From contig CP075492.1 in NCBI GenBank assembly GCA_021613535.1, positions 19,406,001-19,470,000 on the forward strand: a stretch of DNA of 64,000 nt, given 5' to 3'. Both the position numbers and the translations under genes were made by a program. Under the pieces are notes generated by a model. It saw only the letters and a program-made list of their open reading frames with translations. It was not told where the DNA came from and did no database searches. Below, piece by piece: positions 43,000 through 54,516 of this stretch (position 1 is the stretch's first letter; each line of letters opens with the position of its first letter). Source of the DNA: Adineta vaga (lineage: Eukaryota > Rotifera).

Positions 43000-44939
43000 T
43001 TGCAAAATTAGTTTTTATAATATCGTCTCGAAACATACTCTGAAGTTTTATTTGTATTTTACTTACACTTTATATTATCATGCCATCATACTCATATATA
43101 ATCTGGTTGTTTTTGATTACTGTTGACTTCAAGACTAAATATGACTTTCTGTGATCCCTCTGCATTCAAATTATTCTTCTTGGTTTCAAAATATACTTCC
43201 TCTATTTATTGTTTAATTTAAAAAATCTTCTTAAAGTTAGGTAGATTTTACGACATTCTAATTTAGTCTGTTAGAATTGTTGTACAATTTAAAAGAATTT
43301 CCATTATTTCATCGACTTGTTTTATATGTCTTCTAGTATAACTTTTTCATGGTGTATTTACAAAACTAGATTTTACATTTCTTATGTGAAATGTTATTTT
43401 CAACTGGTAGTAGAAGAAAACAGTAATCAAGTGTATAAAACTTGTAACCGAATGCTGTTGGAGAGTCGAGTGGAATACATTGGATCTTGAAGTTGTAAGT
43501 TTTGACAAAATATATCCTACCATGTATATTACGTAATACGTCTATTAATATTTTAATTGTGAACAAATGTGTGAGAAGATAATTAGCATAAGACAAGATT
43601 ATGGTAACATTGAATCTTCTTCTGGAGCTTGCATAGTTCTGACACGATTTCTAAGACTAGAACATGTATATAACATTATAATTTACGATAAAGATCAGTA
43701 TTCGGAAATATAGCTTAAAAGCTTCATGATTTGTTATCTATTACTCTTTTTAATATAAGTTATTTATTTAATTATTAGACATTTGTTTTCTTTGTAAGAT
43801 TTATAGAAAAGTCATTTTAATGGAGATGTATCCTATATTCCATAATGTTGCACATTGTAAGAATCAGTTTCATCGATTCTAGAATTCCTTGATAGAATCA
43901 TAATATCACGAAAAGACTAAAAAGAATTCAAAGACAATTAATGTCATACACATGTAAAAGAGAAACAATCTGTTTATGTCTCATCTCAAAGTATACAGAA
44001 ATCAAAAGAATAGAATGAATCAAATTCGATTATTAGATACGGCATCTATAGTAACGAAAATGTGAACATATTACAGTTTATAATTAAGAATCGATATTAA
44101 AATCTTTCATTAATTTTACTTTTATTTCTATCAAAAGTGACATATATGAATATATATTTGATGAAGAATACGTCAACCTTTATTAGCGACATGTCGTTGT
44201 TAGGGATAACTATTTTTTCCATCGATACAAGATGATTTTAGGATTCTGTTATGACATGATTCATTCGACCTGAACCGGTAGGTATAAGTAAGAGCTTGAG
44301 ACGATCTTCAAAGTTGACTTAGGAACCAGCTCTCAATTCCTCAGGAGAAACCGTCAAAAACACTTTTTTTTAGAAAAAATTCATTTTTAGCATAAATTTT
44401 GCTTGAGTGTCGTTATTAGGGCAAAGTACTGTATTCTAGAGCTAATCCTATTATTGCAATTTCTCCATTTTATATAAATGATCTTGTTTGTACATTTCTT
44501 GGTGTTATAATGGAACACAATCAGAACTCGATATTGTACCGGAAGTTATCTCTGTTTTAGATTATGTTTATTTTGAAACTTATATAGTTATGTCTTTATC
44601 TATTCTTGCTGTTACTATATTTGTATACGTGAAATAGTTGAACTTAATCAAGTAGAGATAGTAATGAATTTTTCTGATTGATTTTATTATCCCGAGTTTA
44701 TCATGATCGTTTCTTAGCTGATGCTTGAACGATAATTTGAACACCCTCTCACCCACTCTTTGAGGCTTTATTTGACGAATAAGAGCAAAGAAAACAAAAT
44801 GAAACAGAAAGAATGGAAGGAAAAGCGGAAGAAGATGAAATATCAATCCGTAATATATATATATATACAGTAAAACTTTTATTAGTGGACACATCTTCAA
44901 AATGATCACCTTGTTAATAGGAGTGCTTAAATTTGCAGT
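43000..44939. other. Intergenic, A/T-rich
   Basis: No defensible gene. It includes a short TA run at 44852-44866. Open frames here are short and without motifs. Confidence 0.5.
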
Positions 44940-47228
44940 TTAACGATTATATATGAAGTTTTGAAATGTAATTCTAATAATATTTGCGGCGGAATTTGCT
45001 TGCTCCCTGGAAATGTTTCGGTTAGTGACAAATCTAATTGAATTTCCACGCCATGGAAAAGATAAAACTCCCTGTTTTTCCAACGAGTTTAATATCAAAT
45101 GTTTATTATCTGCGATGCCATCTAATTCCACAATTACAATGTTTGTTTCTACTTTATTCACTTGCTTACGTGAAACAACTTTAAGTAATTCCACTTCAAT
45201 AAGTTTTGCATGATCATGATCTCGTTGAAGAATTGCCTCCCAGTTTTCATTAAGAGAATATAATGCAGCAGCCGCCATAAAGCCAGCTTGATGAAGGGTA
45301 CCACCGAACCACTTCCTATATATTTTTGCCTTTTCAATACAGTCTCGACTTCCTGCAATTATCGATCCGAATGGCGCTCCCAATCCTTTGGCAAAACACA
45401 TTCCTATACTATCACAGTAGGCAGCTATCTCGTATGGTGTCACATTGCTTGCTATGCAAGCATTAAGAAGTCTTGCTCCATCGATATGAACGATCAGACC
45501 GTGCGCATTTGAATATTCTCTAATTGCTTTAAGCTCTTCGATAGGAAAAACAGCCCCTCCACCTGCATTCACTGTATTCTCTAAAAAGATTAGGGTCGCT
45601 TTGGCATACAAAGGACCCCTTGGTTTAGAATCAATAGCATTCTGAATATCATTCACAGTGATTAAGCCTCTATCTGCACGAATCAAATTTAATGTAACCC
45701 CACCCAAAGCTGCAGTTTGTGCCGATTCATAAAAGTTAATATGATATGAAGCGTCTACGATTACTTCGTCACCTGGTTTGGTATGAACTTTAATTGCAAT
45801 TTGATTAGTCATAGTTCCAGTAGGAATGAATAATGCAGCCTCTTTTCTGAAGAAGAAAGCGCAATAATCTTCTAATTGCCTGACGGTATCATCTTCGTTA
45901 AATGCTGCGTCACCAACTGAGGCAGATATTATAGCGTTTTTCATCCCTTCAGTTGGTAGTGTTAAAGTGTCACTTCGCAGGTCAATTTTGTCTTTGATTG
46001 GAGTTGCTGCCGATCGATACGTCACCTTAAGTGTTAACTTAGATCTATCCACTTCCTCTTTAACGAGAGATTCATTTTCGGACGAAAAGTATGCATTCAC
46101 AGTGTCATACTCTTGCATGATTTGGCCAGCAGAAGGGGCTTCAATTTCGATTAAGGATTTATATTTGTGTTTTTCAGGTAAATTCACGCTGTCAAAAATA
46201 AAGGATTTATTGCGGTCCAATGTCGGTACTAAAATAGCACCCATATATGTAGCGCTCGGTAACTGTACTATTTCAGGTTTAAGTCCTGAATCGATTCGAA
46301 TCATTTGAATTGTTAAATCCACCCCAAATTTTGCTATGAGCTTACTAGCTGCTCCACCACCAGGCCTGGCAGCAATTTCAAGAAAGTAGAATTCTCCATC
46401 TTTTTTGTTTTTTAAGAGTTCGAGGTGAAAGATTCCGTTTGAATAATCGAATCCTTTTGCGATTGAGTTAGTAATCGTTTCAATTTCGACGCGAAGTTTT
46501 GGATCTGAAACAAGAAGTTCAGCTTGAGGTAATCTTTTATTGTAATAATCAAAGCAAGATGGATAATCATGAAAGACTGCAAAAAATTGAACTTTTTGAT
46601 TTTCAACAATTCCATCCACTCTATAAGTTTCACCATCAATAAATTGCTCAACCAAGTAATGTTGTGAATTTATTTCTTGGATAATTTTGAGATCTTCTTC
46701 GTTCGTGAGAATGTGCACTCCTTTAGATCCTGTCTCAGTCCTTGGCTTGAGAACAACTGGCAGGCCCGTGTTTTTCATTAATGAAGTTGCCTCATCTATG
46801 GTAGCGTTTACCATGGTTGATGTGCGTATTCCAACTTCGATTGCACGTTTTTTCATTTGATATTTATCCACAAACAAACTTGCAACACTACCTCTCATAC
46901 CTGTCTGAATATTAAATTCGGTTCGTAAATTTGCAGCAATTTCTATCAGAGCTTCCTTTCTCGGCGACAGTGCAATTGCACTAATTGACCCACGAATAGT
47001 TTTAATTGTTTTCAAGCATGCCACATATTTTTCATATTCGATTGCATCTACTGAACATAATACTGCATCTTTTTCTTTTAGTAATGTCACTCGATCCAAG
47101 TCTTTTTTCAAACAGATAAGATCGATATGATCGAAAGTTGAATCGGTAATTTCTCGTAATGTTCTTGATGAATCATATGAGTCCATCAAAACGACTAAGC
47201 TTGACGTCGAAATGTTTTGCACTATCAT
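44940..47228 (-). CDS. ATP-grasp ligase fused to threonine-aldolase-type lyase
   Basis: Intact intronless frame of 762 residues. Residues about 1-410 are an ATP-grasp ligase of the carbamoyl-phosphate-synthase/amino-acid-ligase type: GLPVVLKPRTETGSKGVHIL near 155-175 (ATP-binding glycine-rich loop), YLVEQFIDGETYRVDGIV, then FHLELL and FYFLEIAARPGGGAAS (metal-binding acidic residues). From IDLRSDTLTLPTEGM (about 425) onwards it is a PLP-dependent aminotransferase-fold lyase of the low-specificity L-threonine aldolase type, with HIDGARLLNA and the Schiff-base lysine in CFAKGLGAP (about 614). It may couple ligation of an amino acid with aldol cleavage/formation of a beta-hydroxy amino acid. Lack of introns and the architecture suggest acquisition from bacteria; inferred, not tested. 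Confidence 0.85.
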   Translation of the reverse strand: MIVQNISTSSLVVLMDSYDSSRTLREITDSTFDHIDLICLKKDLDRVTLLKEKDAVLCSVDAIEYEKYVACLKTIKTIRGSISAIALSPRKEALIEIAANLRTEFNIQTGMRGSVASLFVDKYQMKKRAIEVGIRTSTMVNATIDEATSLMKNTGLPVVLKPRTETGSKGVHILTNEEDLKIIQEINSQHYLVEQFIDGETYRVDGIVENQKVQFFAVFHDYPSCFDYYNKRLPQAELLVSDPKLRVEIETITNSIAKGFDYSNGIFHLELLKNKKDGEFYFLEIAARPGGGAASKLIAKFGVDLTIQMIRIDSGLKPEIVQLPSATYMGAILVPTLDRNKSFIFDSVNLPEKHKYKSLIEIEAPSAGQIMQEYDTVNAYFSSENESLVKEEVDRSKLTLKVTYRSAATPIKDKIDLRSDTLTLPTEGMKNAIISASVGDAAFNEDDTVRQLEDYCAFFFRKEAALFIPTGTMTNQIAIKVHTKPGDEVIVDASYHINFYESAQTAALGGVTLNLIRADRGLITVNDIQNAIDSKPRGPLYAKATLIFLENTVNAGGGAVFPIEELKAIREYSNAHGLIVHIDGARLLNACIASNVTPYEIAAYCDSIGMCFAKGLGAPFGSIIAGSRDCIEKAKIYRKWFGGTLHQAGFMAAAALYSLNENWEAILQRDHDHAKLIEVELLKVVSRKQVNKVETNIVIVELDGIADNKHLILNSLEKQGVLSFPWRGNSIRFVTNRNISREQANSAANIIRITFQNFIYNR

Positions 47229-47515
47229 CTAAAAGAACGAAAATGGTTACAGTTTTTTATCTAAATCCTTAGGTTATGGCTATTTCTCGGAGATAGAAGG
47301 GGAGAATGTTGACTTCTTGAATAAACGATCCATATTTCTCTGGTGATAATAATTAATGTCATGGAAAATCTAGCCTACCACTGCAAAAACATATATCAAA
47401 CCGAAACTGTCGGGATTTAGTGCATGTCTACCAGTGCAACGTTCAATAGTCATGGAAACCTCCATTCATTCGTTGTTATCGGCTAATTGATGCATTAGAT
47501 CAACGATAACTATAC
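47229..47515. promoter_or_regulatory. Upstream region of the ligase-aldolase gene
   Basis: Contains the presumed promoter of the minus-strand fusion gene. No clear TATA box or motif was singled out. A GTCATGGAAA word occurs twice (near 47357 and 47449). Confidence 0.3.
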
Positions 47516-47914
47516 ATATATAGCGTGTTCCATGGGATCCCAAGCACGTTTACATCGAGTTATTAAAAGCCTCAAAATTAGTTTTTCCAAATTCACTAGT
47601 GAGTAGGCATATATTGATCCTGACATTTGCCACGGTTTTGATGTAAAAGCGAAAAACCAGCTTTTTAGAAAGGCTTGTCGTTATGAAAGCTCCTCAGTTA
47701 AGCTACATTTAGGCTACAAAATATCGAGGTTTTGGTAGAGTTTGGACCATATTATAGGGTATATTCTTGTAACGAAAAAAGCTATCAAAAAACTCCATTC
47801 CCAAATATAGCCATATATAGGGTGTTGTAGAGGGTTCAATTCTGAATATTTTTATATCAAAATCCTGAGATAATCGATGTAAACGTAGTTGAGATCCCAT
47901 GAAAAACCCCGTAT
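47516..47914. mobile_element. MITE-like element with about 43-bp TIRs
   Basis: The left end contains GTTCCATGGGATCCCAAGCA and CGTTTACATCGA; the reverse complement of the right end contains TTTTTCATGGGATCTCAACT and CGTTTACATCGA. About 75-80% identity over roughly 43 bp. The 400-bp element has no transposase. The internal short open frame on the minus strand is not a gene. Confidence 0.65.
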
Positions 47915-47999
47915 GTAACAATGAGCGAGAACAAAATAAAAAAATACTGAGAAAAAATACAAAACAACATGATGGGAAGAAGATGGCTGAAATATTCGA

Positions 48000-50900
48000 A
48001 TGAATAATATGAAAAAACGGGAGAATATTTTGACGATTTTTGATAGAAGAAGCTCTAGGACTGATAGAGCTACGCTTTCCTTTATTTCTTCATATCATAT
48101 TATCGCATCGTTCTCACACAAAACAGTCACTTATTTATCCTTTCGAAAGAGAAAAGGATTATAAAGATAGAATAAAGAATAAGGACAAAGAGCAGAGTAA
48201 GGACAAATATAAGCAGGTGACGGTTTTCACTGATTCGTCACACTCCCGCATGAAAAATGGGCGCTCTCCTGAGCGTCCGCAACATCGAAAAAGAAAGAAT
48301 AATCGAAAAGAATACACAAATAACAGAAGGGGAACACTTCTACTGCGTTCGCTCATAAATAAAACTGCTTACACTCATAGTTTATTAAGGAGATGAAAAG
48401 TCACAAAAAATCACAACAGCGTCCATACATTTGAAATTTGGCGTCAATTGTAAGATCATAACAGATGATGATGTATTGATGATATTGAGTTAGATGTAAG
48501 AAATCCATGAAGATAATGGACGAAGTACCGAGCAATAGAGTGAAATAAGACACCACAGCGTTGTTTGTACAGATGTTATAAGGTAAGCACTTTGAGACTA
48601 CGCGCCGTTGGCTCGACTCTAGCCACCCTTCAGTGCGTTCACTTAAGTTGTATGTGTCATCCGAACAAAAACAAAATGTACGAAACAAAAACCTATTCAG
48701 TATACAGGTATAATATGAGATGAGTGAGTTTGAAAATGTGAGTTATCAGTCAAACTATACTGGTGCATGCCTAATTGACAAAAATATTACACTTGAATTT
48801 CAGAAAGCACATAGAGAAAAGTTTGTTTGATTGAATGATTGACATATCAAATAGAAGACCGTTCTATTACTTCTCGTCAATGGTGTGACCGTATGAACGA
48901 TGTGTTCTAAGAATATCAGTAAATATATATTTTATCAAGCAAGTAATTAACTACAGACGAAATTGATTTCTTGTTTGGTCATCATGAAATGCCTAATTAA
49001 ATTTTTTTATATAGATGAACTTATAGGAACATCGTCGCACTTCAGAAAAAAACTTTTAACACATTAGTTCATAAAATTTGTTGTATAATCTATAACTGCT
49101 TAATGAACAGTAGAAACTTAATTCTCTTCTTTGTATTAAACACATTAATAACACATGATATGAATGATTAATTAAAATATTCAATTTTTTACGCATTGTT
49201 AATACTACAATTGAAATTTGATAAGTGGTCCTGATTCTGACAAAAACGTCTCTTCTTATCTTTGTCAAACTGAATAACATCTCAAGTTATTTTACTTAGA
49301 TGATTTTTTTATTTTCTCATCAAACAAAGTCTTGACAGTTCTTAGCTGATAATAATTGATTGTTTTGTAAAATACAACGAGTAATGAAAATGAAAGAGTG
49401 CATAGATGATGATGAATATTTATACATACTCATATGTTACTGTTGTGCGAAATAAAATAAAGAAAAAAATGGTTCATCTTTGGGATTCAATTAAGTTTGC
49501 TGTTTAAACTCTCATAATCTATTTGTTTTATCCATTTGACACATCTGTATAAATCAATAACCATTTCTTAATAGACAAAGATCAAAAGAATCAGAAATAA
49601 TAATTAAAAGCGCTAATAGTGAACGATATAATATCTTAAACTATTCAAACGAATTAGTTTGACTTTTTTTATCTTTATAAAATAGAAAATTACACTTCTA
49701 AATAGACTTCATCGATTAAGAAAAGTAATTTGTAGATTTGTAGATAGAATGAAAATCAATAAGGATGCAATTAAGTTTTATCTTACTTCAAATTTTTAAA
49801 ACAAGCTTCTTTCTTGAACTACATCAGTCAATTTGAACAGAAAACGTGATTTCGAAAAAAGAGAAAAATTTCTTTTGTTTAGTTTATGTTTTACTGCCTA
49901 TTACTTTTGTTCTCAGAAAAGTTTTTACAATAAGTGAAAGAAAAATGAAAAATGAAAACGCCTCACGGTTTGTTGATCGAATAGAAGTCCGAAATAAAAA
50001 CACATTTACAAAGTCACGCTGATGAGAGTATAACTCATTTTTTCACTGGTTAACCACAGGAAAATATTTCAGTAGATGGCGCGATTAGACGCGATTTTTT
50101 CATAATAGCCGTGATGGGTAGAAAAAAAACGCAGTTAATCACAGTATGTTACATCGCCATTAAGACGCACCGCGGTATATTTGAGTCAATTTATTTTCAA
50201 AACATGACTGGATTATAAAAACATTTTCTTATCGATTAAAACTAAATTTATCATCATCTTACAACATGGAAAATTGGAAAAAAAACTACGTTGTAAAAAA
50301 TAATGATTTGACGATTCGCAAAGTGTAATAAACCTTTTCTTTTCTGTTTCTTGAAGTGTTTGATAAATCCAAAAAGGATTTATATCTTCGTCAAATACAA
50401 TAAAAACGGGGTTCCTTATACGGTGAAAATTCATAAATCTTTCTTTATGTTTATGAGACCATCATAAACGCTTTTATTGTGGACTATTCCTCACTTTTTC
50501 ACATTGTAGATATATGTGATTCTTCAATCAGAATAGAATATTTTTATTAAATGCTAACAAATGATAATATTAAAATTAATTTTTCAATTTATATGATAAT
50601 AAAGTGCAATTTCAATAAGAACAGTTAGACTTTGAAAATTTGAAGCTACAGAGGCAATAAATCAGATCCATATGAAATGTAAATAAACGTCAACTACACC
50701 TAAGGATTTAGCAGATTGGAGAAAATATGCACATATCGAATACCTTACAGTCGCAGTTAATTCAGATGACTACTTCTAATAATATTCACAAGCTCGTACA
50801 TTATCAGACATAGAAATATACATAAACTTGTCTTGTTAGTCAATAAAATCGAGATGTTTTAACTTTGCCAATAATTTGCATATGTTTTAGTATTAAGATT

Positions 50901-51340
50901 TACATATATTTACTGAATTTCAATACCGCACAAAATCGCGGTTTAATATCGACAAATTCTAATAAATCTCTACCTTTTACCAGGTATAATCTTATCAAAT
51001 AAAGTGTGTTTATATACATCAATGATGATAACTATAAAGGATAAATACAATACAATAAATCCTATACAAAGTATACTCTAAATACTGTTATAAGAGAAAA
51101 TCTAAATAAAATTTTAGAAATATCACAAATTGATAAGAAATATTCATGAAGTTATTAAGATTTTACCTTGTATATGATATGAATATGAACTGATGGTTCA
51201 ATGGAATTAGTGAACGACAATCACATGGTAAGGAGTTCGAATTTAACATGCAGCAGATGAATATAAAATAGATAGTGGTATTAAAAGAGTTGTTCGCGGT
51301 GGAAGATGAACGTGTTGATATCGTAGAATAGTGGTGAACA
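48000..51340. other. Intergenic, no gene supported
   Basis: A/T-rich DNA. A Lys/Arg-rich open frame at 48040-48396 lacks any motif and starts at a non-ATG codon. A tRNA-like A/B-box arrangement lies at 51190-51250. Nothing else could be supported. Confidence 0.5.
51190..51250 (+). other. tRNA-like A and B boxes (degenerate)
   Basis: ATGGTTCAATGG (51193-51204) resembles an A box and GAGTTCGAATTTAAC (51233-51247) a B box, about 30 bp apart. The acceptor stem does not pair convincingly. It could be a dead tRNA or the head of a SINE. Confidence 0.3.
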
Positions 51341-51342
51341 TC

Positions 51343-51402
51343 AGGGTGTGGGTACGTCAGAATGGGGGTAGATACTTCTATCTCTTATCACCCATACCCT
51401 TT
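51343..51402. repeat. Telomere-like palindrome
   Basis: AGGGTGTGGGTAC faces ATCACCCATACCCTTTAG. It lies immediately before the Harbinger-like fragment. Confidence 0.65.
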
Positions 51403-51760
51403 AGAATTTACTTATGTCAACATTGGTGCTCCTGGCAGATGCAACGATGCTTCTATATACACCCGATCAACTTTATCACATGTTATTAAACATCCTATGT
51501 ATCAAAAGCATATTATAACATTAAACAGTATTAAAATACTGTGTCATTTAATCGTCGATTCACATTGTCCATTAGATCGCACCCCTATGAAACCATATTC
51601 TGAACGTCCAGACACGTCAAGGACTTTATCATTATTGAATTTACATTTTAAGTCGGGCGAGATGTAGTGCTGAACGAACTTTTGGTTTGTGAAAAGACTC
51701 GAATATGATCTTGATAACTCAACTAATATCATCAAATCAACAGCAGTATTAAATAATGGT
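51403..51760 (+). pseudogene. PIF/Harbinger-type (DDE_Tnp_4) transposase fragment
   Basis: The frame ending at 51667 reads YVNIGAPGRCNDASIYTRST, the conserved hDs-type motif of Harbinger nucleases. Then follow HLIVDSHCPLDRTPMKPYSE (second Asp and MKPY motif) and, in another frame from about 51662, ARCSAERTFGL, a stop and KDSNMIL, equivalent to the third acidic (E) helix. The N-terminal half is missing, a frameshift and a stop are present, and the segment begins next to a telomere-like palindrome. An inactive 3' remnant of a cut-and-paste transposon. Confidence 0.65.
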
Positions 51761-52114
51761 ACAAATACAGTTTAGTCACACCATCTATATAAATAATATG
51801 AACAGTACAGGAAAAACAATTGACTCGCTGATTATCATAACCAATAAGAAGAAAAGAGAGATACCGAATACATATAGATCCCATATGAGAACAAAACAAG
51901 TGAATGTATCACGAACATGGGCTGCTCAATTAATTAACATATTCTCTAATTGAAATCAGAGAACTATTTGATGTAAAAGATGAAGATAATCCAATAATAA
52001 TCAGAACTTTTGAAAACAGAAGGCAATAATTATCAAATAATGAATGATGTTATATAAAAAGCAAGCATTTTCATTACACATTCATAATATTTTTGAATAA
52101 GGTTCTTGTGTATA

Positions 52115-52411
52115 GGTACTATAATTCATTCCAATGAATGGAAAGTTTATGCAGCATTAAAAAATACAAATTTTTATTTACATCGTACAGTAAACCATTC
52201 TATTCATTTGGTTGATCCAACAACTTCTATACATACTCAACTAATCGAGGATACATAGATGCGTTTAACGAGGAAACAAAAAAAAATAGGGTGGACTTGT
52301 TCGAACTTTATTGCCTACATATTTGGAGGAGTTCGTTGGGAGCAGGGTTTTGGTGCTAAAAAATTTCAAAATATAATTATGCAAATTGTTGTAAATTATC
52401 CACTTGCTTGA
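52115..52411 (+). pseudogene. ISXO2/Merlin-type transposase fragment
   Basis: Ninety-nine codons, with one in-frame TAG after QLIEDT, read GTIIHSNEWKVYAALKNTNF, HRTVNHSIHLVDPTTSIHTQ, then IGWTCSNFIAYIFGGVRW. The NHS..LVDP...HTQ.IE signature is the C-terminal half of IS1595/ISXO2 and eukaryotic Merlin transposases, which use a DDE-like catalytic centre. The N-terminal half is not seen. One stop codon plus truncation makes it inactive. Confidence 0.65.
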
Positions 52412-52920
52412 TTCTATTCTTTTTTTCTTAAATAAATATCTCTTGCTTCATATGACATCTATATGTATTGTGTACCTCTCTTTTCTTCTTATTGGTTATG
52501 ATAATCAGCGAGTCAATATTTTTCCTGTTCTGTTCTTCTTATTTTTATAGACGATGTGACTAAACTGCACTAATACTCACTTTTTAATGTGTCTGAGCTC
52601 ATGTACTTTTATTCTGTTTTCACAAAAATTCGATGTTATTGCATACAGCATACCTGGATAGTAACCTTCACTTACATAACAAATATTTGATAAGAGAATG
52701 AAGAATGACGCCCTTTGTCGTCTGTTGACTGTGGGTTTTTTCCAACATTCAACAAAAAAAAACAGAGTCAATAAATAGGAGTCTATGGTCTTTTATATAA
52801 CAACGTGAAGTTGTAAAAATAATTAGTTTCTTCTTTTTCAAAAAGTAGTGGGGTTAGAGGCTAAGAAAACGACGCCTTCAATTATGAGAAATACACTGGC
52901 TAACACTTAGAAGTAGGCAG
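52412..52920. other. Intergenic
   Basis: No gene or structured repeat supported between the Merlin-like relic and the MITE. Confidence 0.5.
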
Positions 52921-53116
52921 TACACTCTAAAAAAAGGAGTTTTACCGAACCTGTATCAAGGGGAAGATCGTTTGAGGTTTCGTAGTGATTTACTGAACCG
53001 AAAAACGGTCGGTTGAATGTTCACCGATCGTTTTTTAGTTTGGCAAATCGATACTGAATCTCAAAGAATCTTCCCCTGGATACAGGTTCGGTAAAATTCC
53101 TTTTTTTTACAGTGTA
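52921..53116. mobile_element. 196-bp Tc1/mariner-type MITE
   Basis: Nearly perfect inverted ends of about 48 bp. The left starts TACACTCTAAAAAAAGGAGT and the reverse complement of the right starts TACACTGTAAAAAAAAGGAA; both continue TTTTACCGAACCTGTATC and AGGGGAAGAT. TA at both ends fits the target duplication of the Tc1/mariner superfamily. The centre is also partly self-complementary, so the whole element folds as one hairpin. It is non-coding. A related right end (TTTTTTTTACAGTGTA) occurs at 57388-57403. Confidence 0.8.
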
Positions 53117-53492
53117 ACGATCAGCATAACATATACGGAATACCTTACGTTGATATTCTGTGATTTCTTTATGTTCACGATTGTACATTATTCATTATCT
53201 CAAACGGTTGTATTATATTCTGTTCGGTAAGATGACTTACGTGCATATACGGTTTTTCCTTACTCTATTTGGATTATTACACTAAAAAATATCAAAACTA
53301 TTAAGGAGAGATATAAGTATGAAGGACAGCTGCGATACATAGGTGGTATATGGCCTACAGGGAATATTGAAGGTATCGGGGGTTCAGAACTCAGTTTTCA
53401 AGTGGAAATAAAATGAATAATTATCATAGCAAGTTCTGTTTCAATTTTCTTTACTCATGCAAGTACATGAGTAAGCAGTAATAATAACGGGC

Positions 53493-54516
53493 GGGCCATA
53501 AATAACCGACCTCTTTGTATTTCTAAGATTTCTCCTCCATTATCCCTATGATTAAAATATCTTCTTTTAACGAAAGATGACGCTTGAAATCCTTTACAAA
53601 GATATGTATGATTGAACTTGCAAGTCATTTTAAATATATTTCACAAAAGATGAAAATTAAAGACATGCAAACAGTTGTAAAAAATAAATATGAAAATGAT
53701 CATGGTCCAGCAAAATTTTTTCGTGATTTACGTGGAGTAGTTTCATTATCAACAATCAAATCATGGATTCAAATGATCAACAAGACTATTAACTGCTGAC
53801 ATGAATATTTCAAGAACAAGTGTAAGACGAATACTGTACAAAGATCTTGATTGTTTTGCGTACAATAAAATAAAACAACCAAATTGACTAATCTTCAGAA
53901 AAGAAAAAGGCTTTTCGCTGATGAAAAATATTTTGATTCGGATGGGGTATACAATGCTCTGAATAACTGTGTTTGGGCATGTGCGCTGAAGGTCTAACAG
54001 TACTGGTGATTATGGAGAATGGGACAATGGATACTGAAAGATACATCAACGAAGTTCTTCCCATTGCTTTAAAATCCGGCAAAAAAATGTTGGAGCTAAA
54101 GTACATACACATCATCTAACCCAAAAATGGTGTGCTGATCATTTTCCTGAATTTACCTTCAAGGACCGTTGGCCACCAAAATCGCCTGACTTATATCGAA
54201 TGGATTACAGTTTATGGAATGAACCAGATGAATCTATGGACTGCGACAAAATCGCAATAAAGGCAACTTTGATAGACCAAATAAAACGTTCGGTGAAAGA
54301 TATTAAACAAGGAAAAAATTTACATTCTCGTAATGCTTTTATTTTACGATTACGTTTAATCCACAAATTAAAAAATGGAGGAGACTATATTCGCTAAAAA
54401 GATATTATTTTGTGCAGAATTTCAAACGCTTTCATTTGATAAAACAAAGTGTTTTAGTCACAAGGATAATAGAGGAGAAATCTCAGAAATACTAAGAGGT
54501 CGGCTATTTATGGCTC
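53493..54516 (+). mobile_element. Tc1/mariner-like transposon with about 50-bp TIRs
   Basis: The left end (GGGCCATAAATAACCGACCT, then TTGTATTTCTAAGATTTCTC) and the reverse complement of the right end (GAGCCATAAATAGCCGACCT, then TTAGTATTTCTGAGATTTCT) match over about 50 bp. Between them lies a decayed transposase. At about 1.02 kb it is near the usual size for this superfamily, so the element inserted whole and then mutated. Confidence 0.8.
53584..54397 (+). pseudogene. Tc1/mariner transposase, decayed
   Basis: Recognisable pieces in several frames: a helix-turn-helix-type N-terminus (AKFFRDLRGVVSLSTIKSWI), SVRRILYKDLDCFAY, LFADEKYFDSDGVYN (first catalytic Asp region, near 53915), a GLTVLVIMENGTMDTERYIN-type segment, the DRWPPKSPDL-type motif near 54165, and an open C-terminus from 54200 (DYSLWNEP, then IKRSVKDIKQGKN, ending GGDYIR). 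The order matches Tc1/mariner DDE enzymes. Several frameshifts and stops disable it. Confidence 0.7.

Noticed and set aside
45013-46308. Plus-strand frames opposite the ATP-grasp/aldolase gene
   Set aside because: Antisense shadows; the minus strand has intact catalytic motifs.
48040-48396. Lys/Arg-rich 118-codon frame
   Set aside because: Begins at a non-ATG codon, has compositional bias only, and no homology clue; A-rich DNA reads this way by chance.
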